This document shows positions 51,731 through 60,242 of a DNA stretch of 64,000 nucleotides, piece after piece. Position 1 is the stretch's first letter. Each line of letters begins with the position of its first letter. The stretch comes from Mayfieldus sp038317345 (GTDB lineage Bacteria; Actinomycetota; Thermoleophilia; Solirubrobacterales; 70-9): the NCBI GenBank assembly GCA_038317345.1, contig JBBQBH010000002.1, forward strand, positions 45,729 to 109,728. Direction: 5' to 3'. The translations under genes were made by a program, and so were the position numbers. Under the pieces are notes generated by a model. The model saw only the letters and a program-made list of their open reading frames with translations. It was not told the DNA's origin and did not search any database.

Positions 51731-53211
51731 GCCGGTCGCCTCAACCCAAGCGCCTCCCGCATGTGATCGAGGCCGATTGCCTTCGCTTGCGCGAGGTCGG
51801 CGATCGTCCGCGCCACCCGCAGGACCCTGTCGTGGCCGCGCCCGCTCAGGCCCATGGCCCGATGCTGTTCGCCGAGCACGGCACGAGCGGAGGCCTCGAC
51901 CTCGAGCCGCCGCAGCTCATCTGGGGCGAGGTCGGCGTTGCAGCGACGCGGCCCGAGCCGCTCCGCCTGCAGGGCGCGGGCGGCGCAGACCCGCTCGCGG
52001 ACCGCCTCCGAGCGCTCTCCTGCGGCGCCGTCCATCGCCTCGGCGCTCGGCTGCGCCAGGCCCTTCCAGATGTCGATGCGATCGGCGAGCGCACCGGTCA
52101 GCTTCACCTCGTAGCGGCGCATCGTCTGCGGGGTGCAGCGGCAGCGCTCGTCAGCTTCCCCACGACCGCACGGACAGGGGTTGGCGGCCGCGACGAGCAT
52201 GAAATGGCAGGGAAGCTCGACCGAGCGACCGGCCCGCGTCACTGTCACGGTCCCGTCCTCGAGCGGGGCGCGCAGGGATTCCAGTGCCGCGCGCCCGAAC
52301 TCGCCTAGCTCGTCGAGGAACAGCAGGCCGCGATGCGCCAGCGTCACCTCCCCCGCCCGCGGTGGGTTGCCGCCCCCGACCAGGCCCGCGCTGGAGATCG
52401 AGTGGTGCGGGGCCCGGAACGGGCGACTGATCGAAGGGCCGCCGTTGAGCCGCCCCGCGATGCTGGCGATCCTCGCCACCTCGAGCGCCTCGGCGGGCTC
52501 CAGCGGCGGCAGCAGCGAGGACAGCCGGCGCGCGGCCAGCGACTTGCCGGCTCCCGGTGGGCCGATCATCAGCAGGCTGTGGCCACCGGCGGCTGTGACC
52601 TCGAGCGCCCGCCGCAGGCCAGGCTGGCCGCGCAGGTCGACGATGTCGGGGCCGGCCGCCGGGCCGGCCAGCGCCAGCGGCTCGGGTGGCGTCGGCTCCC
52701 ACTCGCCGCGGAGCAGCGCCGGCAACTGATCGAGTCGCTCCAGTGGCAGCACTTCCAGCCCCTCCACCAGCGCCGCCTCTGGACCGTTGGCGTCGGCAAC
52801 CACCAGCCGCTCGCTGCCGGCTTCGCGCGCCGCCTCGGCCATCGCCAGCACGCCCGCGATCGGGCGCACCGACCCATCTAGCGCAAGCTCCCCCGCCAGG
52901 GCGAAGCTCGAATTCAGCCCCTCGGGCAGCTGACCGGAAGCGGCGATCAGGGCAGCGGCGGTGGCCAGGTCGAGCCCCGGCCCCGCCTTCGGCAGATCTG
53001 CCGGGGCGAGGTTGACGGTGATGCGGCGCAACGGGAACTCGAAGCCGCAGTTGACCAGCGCCGCCCGCACACGCTCCCGCGACTCGCGCACCGCCGCGTC
53101 GGGCAGGCCGACGATCGAGAAGGCGGGAAGGCCGCGGTGGACGTCGACCTCGACCCGAACCTCGCGGGCCGAAACGCCGTCGATCGTGAAGGTGCGCGCG
53201 CTTGCCAGCAC
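51727..53211 (-). CDS. comM: YifB-family Mg-chelatase-like ATPase (ComM)
   Basis: AAA+ protein that promotes branch migration of incoming DNA. About 494 residues from GTG 53211 (VLASARTFTIDGVSAREVRV), the family's start. N-terminal S5/Lon-like domain with GLPAFSIVGLPDAAVRESRERVRAA, Walker A LMIGPPGAGKSLAARRL, sensor/arginine region RPFRAPHHSIS and Walker B GLLFLDELGEF. A cysteine pair CPCGRGEADERCRC forms a zinc-like loop near residue 370. An upstream in-frame start at 53253 is possible. No clear ribosome site precedes 53211. Confidence 0.93.
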   Translation of the reverse strand: MLASARTFTIDGVSAREVRVEVDVHRGLPAFSIVGLPDAAVRESRERVRAALVNCGFEFPLRRITVNLAPADLPKAGPGLDLATAAALIAASGQLPEGLNSSFALAGELALDGSVRPIAGVLAMAEAAREAGSERLVVADANGPEAALVEGLEVLPLERLDQLPALLRGEWEPTPPEPLALAGPAAGPDIVDLRGQPGLRRALEVTAAGGHSLLMIGPPGAGKSLAARRLSSLLPPLEPAEALEVARIASIAGRLNGGPSISRPFRAPHHSISSAGLVGGGNPPRAGEVTLAHRGLLFLDELGEFGRAALESLRAPLEDGTVTVTRAGRSVELPCHFMLVAAANPCPCGRGEADERCRCTPQTMRRYEVKLTGALADRIDIWKGLAQPSAEAMDGAAGERSEAVRERVCAARALQAERLGPRRCNADLAPDELRRLEVEASARAVLGEQHRAMGLSGRGHDRVLRVARTIADLAQAKAIGLDHMREALGLRRPA

Positions 53212-53354
53212 GGGGGCGACGCTAGGACCGCCGGCGCGCTCCGTGGCGCGCACCGTGTCAGGGAATCGTCACGCTGCGCCGCCGCGCGCCGTCGCACTAC
53301 TGCTTCGCGCGAGGAGGGGCAGCCCCCGGCGGTGTCCGCCGACGTCGATGTGCC

Positions 53355-53588
53355 TCAGAGGGCGCTGCCCGAAGGGGGGTGTGGCGACGGCGAGACTGCT
53401 CTGGGCCAGCTAAAAAGATCCCAGTCTTTTGCGTGACCGTCCCGGGGGCGAGACATGTAACGGCCATCGGGCATTCCACCGTTCTTCTGCTCCAAGACGT
53501 TGAAGGCGGCATCCCGGGTGAGCCCCTTGCAGTGCCCGCTTGCCTTCCACTTGCCCTCGACGTTCTTGTGTCTGAAGTCGAAGACCAT
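53355..53588 (-). CDS. Possible small protein, 77 residues, unknown
   Basis: ATG 53588 opens a frame with balanced composition: MVFDFRHKNVEGKWKASG, CKGLTRDAAFNVLEQKNG and SRPRDGHAKDWDLFSWPRAV, ending in a Pro/Ser-rich stretch. Base use is less GC-rich than its neighbours. No family recognised and only a weak ribosome site (AGGCGCG). It lies in a 596-nt stretch between comM and 53808 that otherwise shows only a GC-rich inverted repeat near 53290-53400. Confidence 0.3.
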   Translation of the reverse strand: MVFDFRHKNVEGKWKASGHCKGLTRDAAFNVLEQKNGGMPDGRYMSRPRDGHAKDWDLFSWPRAVSPSPHPPSGSAL

Positions 53589-53807
53589 CGCGCCTACGGT
53601 AATCCATACGGCACAGGTAGAGCAGCCGAGCACAGGACCTCCGCCGCTTCGAGGTCAGCATTCTCACTCCTCCATTGCGCGATTAGCGGGAGTGGCGACC
53701 CCTATCGGTCGCGGGGACCGCGCTGTCAGACGCCGAGGACGTTGCCGTAGGGTCTCGTCAAGCCGCGGGCGGTGATCCCGCGCCAGCCAAGCCACGAGGA
53801 GGTTCGC

Positions 53808-54095
53808 ATGTACGCACGTGTCGTCAGATTCACCGAAGTGACCCCAGAAAGGATCTCCGAGATCGCTGCCCAGGTCGAGGAGTCAGACGGACCGCCGCCC
53901 GGGGTCGCCTCAAGCGGATTCCAATTGCTCGTCGACGAAACACAGGGAACGGCCATATTCGTTGGGTTCTTCGAGACCGAAGAGAAGATGCGCGACGCGA
54001 GCGCGATCTTCGAACAGATGGACCCGTCGGAGACCCCCGGCACCCGCGCCTCCGTTGACCTCTGCGAGGTCAAGGCAGAAGCCACCACGTCCTGA
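53808..54095 (+). CDS. Small protein of the antibiotic-monooxygenase (ABM)-like fold
   Basis: 95 residues from ATG 53808, with a strong GAGGAGG six bases upstream. MYARVVRFTEVTPERISEIA and FQLLVDETQGTAIFVGFFET match the ferredoxin-like ABM dimer fold; the second helix is TEEKMRDASAIFEQMD. Members range from heme-degrading enzymes to proteins with no known reaction. The strong ribosome site suggests expression. The following DHFR-like gene is frameshifted. Confidence 0.72.
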   Translation: MYARVVRFTEVTPERISEIAAQVEESDGPPPGVASSGFQLLVDETQGTAIFVGFFETEEKMRDASAIFEQMDPSETPGTRASVDLCEVKAEATTS

Positions 54096-54107
54096 GCGTT
54101 CGCACAG

Positions 54108-54633
54108 ATGCAAATCCGAACCCGCATGTGCATGAGTGCCGACGGCTACGTGACCACGCCGGACGGTTGGCCGGCGCAGCTCGCCGACCCGGCTTTCGTC
54201 CCCGGCCAGAGCTACGGCTTCCCAGAGTTCCAGGAGAGCTGCGACGCGGCGCTTATGGGCCACACGACGTTCGAGCCTGCGCTCGATGCCGATCGCTGGC
54301 CTTGGCCGAATCTGGACGTATTCGTGCTCGGCTCACAGCGTGCGTCCGGCACCCCCGACCAGGTGGTCATGGAGAGCGACCCGGCGCTGCTGCTGGAGAA
54401 GATCCGCACGGCCAATCGGGGCGGCGACGTCCACCTCGTCGGCGGCCCTCGCACGATCGAGACATTCCGCGCTCTCGGAGCGCTCGACAAACTCGGGCTG
54501 ATCGTGCTGCCGCTGCTCATCGGAGAGGGGATGCAGTTGACGCCGTCGCTCAGCACGCGCGGGGCTGACGTTCGAAAGTGAGCGCGCTCTTTCTGGCGGC
54601 TCGGTGGAGATCGTCTACGCCTGCAACGGCTGA
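54108..54633 (+). pseudogene. Dihydrofolate-reductase-family (RibD C-terminal) protein, frameshifted
   Basis: The frame from 54108 encodes MQIRTRMCMSADGYVTTPDG, GPRTIETFRALGALDKLGL and VLPLLIGEGMQLTPSLSTRG, then runs off after GGGG (54561-54564) to a stop at 54581. Dropping one G restores GLTFESERALSGGSVEIVYA with a stop at 54633, the usual end of this family. So the gene is broken by a one-base insertion in a G tract (or misread there). Family members reduce nitro, flavin or pterin-like substrates with NADPH; the substrate is unknown. Confidence 0.8.
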
Positions 54634-54684
54634 ATCCAATACCGCCGCACCCTGAGCGGAAAGCGACGATAGCTTTCCAGCACG

Positions 54685-54948
54685 GTGAACGAGATTCGCC
54701 TGATAGTCGTGCCGTACGAGCTGGACAGGGTGCGGTATGGGGTCGGACGGGCGCCGGAGCGACTGCTCGACTTCGCAGCGGAGGAAGTCCTCAGCGCTCG
54801 GGGAGCGACGGTGCGCAAGGAGGTTCTGGAGCTCGAGGAGGACTTCAGCGGCGAAATCGAAGCGTGCTTCGAGCTGATCCGCATGGTTTCGGCGCGGGTG
54901 AGGGAAGCGGTTCGAGAAGAAGTGATCGCAAAATACGTCGACGACTAG
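54685..54948 (+). pseudogene. Arginase/agmatinase-family fragment (N-terminal third)
   Basis: 88 codons from GTG 54685: IRLIVVPYELDRVRYGVGRA, APERLLDFAAEE and FSGEIEACFELIRMVSARV resemble the first 85 residues of arginase-like proteins. It ends VREEVIAKYVDD just where the family continues into its first metal motif (GGNCN/GDH). None of the metal-binding motifs are present. A 3'-truncated relic; the missing part is not found downstream, where yraN begins at 55031. Confidence 0.6.
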
Positions 54949-55030
54949 CTGGGTAAGAGCGCCTCCGGCTGGCGCGGAATCGTCACGTTGCGCGCGCAAT
55001 CGTCGCGCCCGGCGGCCCTAGGGTCGAGAG

Positions 55031-55408
55031 ATGACCGTGGCACGACAACGCCTCGGGCAAATCGCCGAGCAGGCGGTCGCCGAGCGGCTCGATCAGGGCG
55101 GCTGGCGAATCCTGGCTCGCAATGCCCGCACCCGATACGGCGAGCTCGACCTGATCGGGCTGGATCGCGACGCGCTGGTGTTCGTGGAGGTGAAGGCGGG
55201 GCGCTCGGGCGCCTCAAGCGGCCCGGCGCGCCCGGTCCTCGCCGTCGGCCCGGCCAAGCAGCGCCGCATCCGCACCCTCGCCCGCGCCTGGCTCGCCGGA
55301 CAGCGGTTCGTCCCGCCCCACCGTCTGATCCGCTTCGACGTGGTCGGCGTCAGCTTCGATCCCGGCGGGCGGCTGATCGATTTCGAACACATCCGCGATG
55401 CCTTCTAG
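55031..55408 (+). CDS. yraN: UPF0102/YraN-family nuclease-like protein
   Basis: 125 residues of the restriction-endonuclease-like fold: LGQIAEQAVAERLDQGGW, the catalytic-type segment TRYGELDLIGLDRDALVFVEVKAG (E-x-D...E-x-K), and the end RLIRFDVVGVSFDPGG. The role is unproven; its steady linkage with comM, dprA and rnhB suggests DNA processing. It is on the plus strand, opposite its usual partners. Its last 195 bases overlap the 3' end of rnhB, read in the opposite direction. Confidence 0.9.
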   Translation: MTVARQRLGQIAEQAVAERLDQGGWRILARNARTRYGELDLIGLDRDALVFVEVKAGRSGASSGPARPVLAVGPAKQRRIRTLARAWLAGQRFVPPHRLIRFDVVGVSFDPGGRLIDFEHIRDAF

Positions 55409-56077
55409 CTCCGGAGGTAGTTCCCCGTCCAGCGCCAGCTGCTTGTAGGCGACCGACGCGAACGAGCGCCGATGAAGGATCGAGATCCCGTTCTGGGCGA
55501 TCGCGTCGCGGTGCTCGGGGGTCGAGTAGCCGACGTTCTCCTGGAATCCCCAACCCGGGTAGTCGGACTCTGCACGATGCATGTATCGGTCGCGGCTCAC
55601 CTTCGCGATCACCGAGGCGGCGGCGATCGCGGCGCTGGTCGCGTCTCCGTCAACGACCGGTCGATGCTTCACCGTGCAGCCGGGCAGCCGGAAGCCGTCG
55701 ACAAGGCAGGACGCGCCGTCGCAAGCGACGCGCTCCAGCGAGGTGGCCAGCGCCTCGAGGTTGGTGTTGTGCAGTCCACGCCCGTCGATCCCGCGCACGC
55801 AGCGCACCGCGACGCTCACCTTGGTCGCGGCCCGCAGAACGGTGGGATAGAGCCTCTCGCGGTCCTCAGAGGTCATCTGCTTGGAGTCGTGCAGCCCGCC
55901 GAGCGCCCGGCGATCGGAGAGGCTGAGCGTCTCGTAGTCGATCAGGACGGCGGCGGCGACCAACGGCCCGGCAAGCGAGCCGCGTCCCGCCTCGTCGCAT
56001 CCGGCGACCAGCCGCGTTCCCAGCTCGCGGTCGAAGGCGAAGAGCCGCTGCGTCCGTCGCAGGCGACGGCGATGCAG
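55214..56077 (-). CDS. rnhB: Ribonuclease HII with extended tail
   Basis: Removes RNA-DNA hybrid segments and single ribonucleotides. Core: LVAGCDEAGRGSLAGPLVAAAV (catalytic Asp-Glu), LHDSKQMTSEDRERL, PVVDGDATSAAIAAASVIAK and YPGWGFQENVGYSTPEH. The fold normally ends about SFASVAYKQLAL; here another 70 residues follow, acidic and low-complexity, encoded antisense to yraN. No ATG, GTG or TTG lies at the expected start. The first plausible codon is CTG 56077, 16 bases after the lepB stop; a GTG at 56200 would overlap lepB by over 100 bases. The start is therefore uncertain. Confidence 0.9.
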   Translation of the reverse strand: MHRRRLRRTQRLFAFDRELGTRLVAGCDEAGRGSLAGPLVAAAVLIDYETLSLSDRRALGGLHDSKQMTSEDRERLYPTVLRAATKVSVAVRCVRGIDGRGLHNTNLEALATSLERVACDGASCLVDGFRLPGCTVKHRPVVDGDATSAAIAAASVIAKVSRDRYMHRAESDYPGWGFQENVGYSTPEHRDAIAQNGISILHRRSFASVAYKQLALDGELPPELEGIADVFEIDQPPAGIEADADHVEADQTVGRDEPLSGEPGAGEGADAALLGRADGEDRARRAA

Positions 56078-56093
56078 CTTGCCCGGTTTGCGG

Positions 56094-56711
56094 TTAGAGG
56101 ATTCCGATGCGGTCCGGGGGCCAGTAGGTGGCGAAGGCCTTGCCGATGAACCAGGCTTGGGGGACCGGCCCCCAGAACCGGCTGTCGTCGCTCGACCCAC
56201 GATTGTCGCCCATCATGAAGTAATGCCCGGCGGGAATGGTGATCGGTTTGGGCAAATTGCAAGCGCTTCCCCCGCTGCAGGGCAGGATGAAGCTCTCGTC
56301 CGCGATCTTCCCGTTCACCACCGGATGACCGTTGCGAATCGAGACCCGATCTCCCGGGCCGGCGACGATCCGCTTGATGAAGTTCTGGCTGTCCTCGTCG
56401 GGGGTCGGCCGGGGACATGCCTCGTTGGGAGTCCGCGGCACTCCGCACTCGTTGCCCCGCTCCGCCCCGGCGGGCGGGTGGAAGACGACGATGTCGCCGA
56501 TGCTCGGGCTGGTGAAGTGGTAGATGAAGCGGTTGACCAGCACCCGCTGACCGATGTCGAGGGTGGGCTCCATCGACCCGGACGGGATCTGGTACGGCTT
56601 GATCAGGAAGGCCTGGATCCCAAGCGCAAGGCCCAGCGCCAGGGCGACGATCACCACCAGCTCGATCAGACCGCCGCGAGCCGTGGACGGCTTGGAGATC
56701 GTGGGGTTCAG
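56094..56711 (-). CDS. lepB: Signal peptidase I
   Basis: Cleaves signal peptides outside the membrane. One N-terminal helix (LVVIVALALGLALGIQAFLI), catalytic Ser in YQIPSGSMEPTLDIGQ, catalytic Lys in FIKRIVAGPGDRVSI, and boxes D/E MMGDNRGSSDDSRFWGP. The usual N-terminus (before the helix) is encoded back to CTG 56711, which overlaps the rplS stop as CTGA, with AGGGGA seven bases upstream. No ATG, GTG or TTG fits that point; GTG 56657 would leave almost nothing before the helix. I use CTG, giving 205 residues, as the better but unproven start. Confidence 0.9.
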   Translation of the reverse strand: MNPTISKPSTARGGLIELVVIVALALGLALGIQAFLIKPYQIPSGSMEPTLDIGQRVLVNRFIYHFTSPSIGDIVVFHPPAGAERGNECGVPRTPNEACPRPTPDEDSQNFIKRIVAGPGDRVSIRNGHPVVNGKIADESFILPCSGGSACNLPKPITIPAGHYFMMGDNRGSSDDSRFWGPVPQAWFIGKAFATYWPPDRIGIL

Positions 56712-57298
56712 GACTTGTCCCCTGCGCCCTCGGGTTCCTCAGGCTCCTCGGCTGCTTCGGTCTGCTCAGCTTCGGGCTCCTCAGCTTCGGCTTGCTCGGG
56801 CTCGGGCTCGCCACCCTCGCCTTCGGCGGCCTCCTCCCCTTCGACCTCCTCCTCCGGCGGCTCCACGACCTCGGACTCGCTCTGTGCCACGCCCTCGGAG
56901 TCCAACGCCTCGGCTTCCTCGGGTGGCGCAGCGAGGACCTCGTCGTCGATCCCCCAGCGGCGCTCAGCTACTCGCGCCCGCTTGCCGACCCGGCCCCGCA
57001 GGTAATAGAGCTTCGCCCGGCGCACGTCGCCGCGCGCCGCGATTTCGAGCCGCTCGATCTTCGGTGAGTGCAGGGGAAAGGTCCTCTCGACGCCGACCCC
57101 GAACGACTGCTTGCGCACCGTGAAGGTCTCGCGCGCACCGTTTCCCTGGCGCTTCAACACGACCCCCTCGAAGACCTGTGTGCGGCTGCGGGTGCCCTCG
57201 ACCACCTGGAAATGGACACGGACCCGGTCACCTGGCCCAAAGGCAGGAAGGTTCGCCTTCAGCTGGCGGCGCTCGATGCTGTCGATGATGCTGCTCAT
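56708..57298 (-). CDS. rplS: Ribosomal protein L19 with a long acidic tail
   Basis: Large-subunit protein at the 30S interface. Residues 1-115 are normal L19: SSIIDSIERRQLKANLPAFG, PGDRVRVHFQVVEGTRSR and FEGVVLKRQGNGARETFTVR. A further 80 residues made mainly of Glu, Ala, Pro and Gly follow (EEVEGEEAAEGEGGEPEPEQ and similar), strongly negative and probably disordered. The tail is in frame up to the lepB overlap, so it is not a missed stop at the junction. Its role is unknown. Confidence 0.95.
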   Translation of the reverse strand: MSSIIDSIERRQLKANLPAFGPGDRVRVHFQVVEGTRSRTQVFEGVVLKRQGNGARETFTVRKQSFGVGVERTFPLHSPKIERLEIAARGDVRRAKLYYLRGRVGKRARVAERRWGIDDEVLAAPPEEAEALDSEGVAQSESEVVEPPEEEVEGEEAAEGEGGEPEPEQAEAEEPEAEQTEAAEEPEEPEGAGDKS

Positions 57299-57390
57299 GG
57301 ATATTGCGCGCGGGGATCGCGGGTTGCGCGCGGGGGTGGCGGCCGAAAAATCGCGCGTGGCCGCACGCGCGAGGCGGCAATCCTAGCGAC

Positions 57391-58074
57391 TCAGCTCGGC
57401 CTGGACGCGCCGCGCAGAGCTTCGGCACGTTGCTTGCTCTGCTGCAAACGCCAATCCCGCACCCGCTCGTGGTCGCCCGAGACCAGCACTTCCGGCACCT
57501 CCCAGCCCCGGTAGCTGGGCGGCCGCGTGTAATGCGGGTACTCGGGCGCATCGCCGAGGGCCTCGCTGAACGACTCCTCGACCACGCTCTCCGCCGAGCC
57601 CAGGGCGCCGGGCAGCTTGCGAATCACGGCATCGGCGACCACCATCGCAGCCAGCTCTCCGCCGGCGAGGACGTAGCGGCCGATCGAGACCTCGTCGTCG
57701 GAGAGATGGTCGTGAACCCGCTGGTCAAAGCCCTCATAGCGCCCGCACAGCAGGGTCAGTGCGGGCGCTGCAACGAGCTCGCGCACCAGGGCGTCGTCGA
57801 GCAGCCGTCCGGCGGGCCCGAGCACCACGATCCGCGGTCGCCCGCCGTTGCCGTAGGCCGCCTCCAATGCGGCGTCGACGACGTCTACCCGCAGCACCAT
57901 GCCGGCTCCGCCGCCGTAGGGCGCATCGTCGACCTGGCCGGCGCCGAGTGGCGTCGAGTCACGGTAGTTGAAGAGCCTCAGCTCGCTGCCGGCCTCGACC
58001 GCGTTGCGGACCGGGCGCTGGGACGAGAACCACTCAAAGGCTTCGGGGAACAGCGTGAAGATGTCGAGTTTCAT
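57391..58074 (-). CDS. trmD: tRNA (guanine37-N1)-methyltransferase
   Basis: SPOUT-class enzyme making m1G37 in tRNAs reading CNN codons. 227 residues: MKLDIFTLFPEAFEWF start, substrate loop PYGGGAGMVLRVDVVDAAL, knot LLCGRYEGFDQRV and SIGRYVLAGGELAAM, and the C-terminal PSYRGWEVPEVLVSGDH. It is preceded by khpA, 88 nt away, rather than by rimM, which usually sits between them. The spacer contains a tandem-repeat cluster close to the ATG. Confidence 0.96.
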   Translation of the reverse strand: MKLDIFTLFPEAFEWFSSQRPVRNAVEAGSELRLFNYRDSTPLGAGQVDDAPYGGGAGMVLRVDVVDAALEAAYGNGGRPRIVVLGPAGRLLDDALVRELVAAPALTLLCGRYEGFDQRVHDHLSDDEVSIGRYVLAGGELAAMVVADAVIRKLPGALGSAESVVEESFSEALGDAPEYPHYTRPPSYRGWEVPEVLVSGDHERVRDWRLQQSKQRAEALRGASRPS

Positions 58075-58080
58075 GTGCCT

Positions 58081-58160
58081 AGTCGCTCGTCGCTCGAGGT
58101 TGAGTCCGGACTTTGGAGCCTAAGCCCGAGCAGCTAGTGACTAGTGACTAGTTACCAGCT
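58081..58160. repeat. Repeat-rich leader of trmD
   Basis: AGTCGCT-CGTCGCT next to the trmD start (58081) echoes the heptamers at 8401. Further up (58133-58160) three copies of CTAGTGA-type units form an imperfect palindrome ending GTTACCAGCT. The stretch sits where rimM would be expected. Both heptamer clusters lie just before an RNA-methyltransferase gene. Confidence 0.6.
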
Positions 58161-58161
58161 A

Positions 58162-58392
58162 CTAATCCAGGATGTCGACGATGACCCGGCGCTCCAGCTT
58201 GACCGCCGCCGCCTTGGCCACCGAGCGCAGCGCGTTGGCGACCCGTCCGCCCTTGCCGATCACCCGTCCGAGGTCGTCGTCGGCGACCGAGATCTCATAG
58301 ACGAGGTCCCCATTCTCGTCGAATTCCTCGACCTCCACCGCGCCCGGGTCCTCGACCAGGGCGCGGGTCAAGAACTCCAGCAGGTCCTTCAC
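58162..58392 (-). CDS. khpA: KH-domain RNA-binding protein (KhpA)
   Basis: 76 residues from GTG 58392 (VKDLLEFLTRALVEDPGAVE). It has the KH signature LGRVIGKGGRVANALRSVAK (GxxG loop GKGG) and ends LERRVIVDILD. The rpsP-khpA-(rimM)-trmD order is conserved in Gram-positive bacteria and actinobacteria; KhpA partners KhpB in RNA binding and cell-size control. GTG overlaps the rpsP stop by four bases. Longer in-frame readings are rpsP out of frame. Confidence 0.94.
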   Translation of the reverse strand: MKDLLEFLTRALVEDPGAVEVEEFDENGDLVYEISVADDDLGRVIGKGGRVANALRSVAKAAAVKLERRVIVDILD

Positions 58393-58646
58393 TTGGTGCC
58401 GGTCGCCTCGATGCCCTTGATGCGCAGCAGCTTGGCTGCCGTCTGCGAGGGCTGGGCGCCGCGCTCGAGCCAGTGCCGGGCCCGCTCCTCGTCGACCTCG
58501 ATCAGCGAGGGCTCCGTCTGCGGGTTGTAGCGACCGATCGTCTCGATCGTGCGCCCGTCGCGAGGCGAGCGCTTGTCGGCGACGACGATGCGCCAAATCG
58601 GGTTCTTGCTCGAACCCACCCTTCTGAGCCTGATTCGCACTGACAT
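58389..58646 (-). CDS. rpsP: Ribosomal protein S16
   Basis: Small-subunit assembly protein. 85 residues, start MSVRIRLRRVGSSKNPIWRI, then VVADKRSPRDGRTIETIGRY and WLERGAQPSQTAAKLL, all family consensus. First gene of the rpsP-khpA operon; 182 bases separate it from ffh, mostly the R1 element, which would thus be in its leader if transcription runs through from ffh. Confidence 0.97.
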   Translation of the reverse strand: MSVRIRLRRVGSSKNPIWRIVVADKRSPRDGRTIETIGRYNPQTEPSLIEVDEERARHWLERGAQPSQTAAKLLRIKGIEATGTK

Positions 58647-58708
58647 GGGTCAGGCAGGGTACATGGACAGGTAAGGCCGTGAAAAGCAGGCAGGTCGCGG
58701 GGACGATC

Positions 58709-58827
58709 GGCGACGAAAATCGAGTCTGGCGAGGACGCAGGGAGGCCGACGCAGCGAGCGTACTTAGACCGTACGTGAAGCCAGTCGGCCGACCGAGGAC
58801 ATGGCCAGACGATGGTTTGCAGTCGCC
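58709..58827 (-). repeat. R1 intercistronic hairpin element, copy 2
   Basis: 119 nt between the ffh stop (58829-58831) and the rpsP start (58646). Arms GGCGAC/GTCGCC, GTCTGGC/GCCAGAC, GGCCGAC/GTCGGCC and GCGTAC/GTACGT; the last replaces GCGCAC/GTGCGT of copy 1 with pairing kept. Loop motifs GAGGACGCAGG and CCGAGGACA as in the other copies. Confidence 0.82.
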
Positions 58828-58828
58828 G

Positions 58829-60163
<1,335 letters not shown>

Positions 60164-60214
60164 GAAGCCAGCTTACGGGGCGCGCGGCTGTGGGCGGCAA
60201 TTCCGCTGGTAACA

Positions 60215-60220
60215 CTTGAC
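60215..60220 (+). promoter_or_regulatory. Possible -35 box of the small membrane gene
   Basis: A perfect TTGACA lies 22 bases before the ATG at 60243. A -10 box would have to sit around TATGGATAGGA (60232-60242), almost on the start codon, so the transcript would be nearly leaderless. This is suggestive only. Confidence 0.35.
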
Positions 60221-60242
60221 AAGACGGAGGTTATGGATAGGA

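Noticed and set aside
53290..53400. GC-rich inverted repeat between comM and the decay zone, as a fifth R1 copy
   Set aside because: It folds into a hairpin but lacks the GGACGCAGG and CCGAGGAC loop motifs that define R1.
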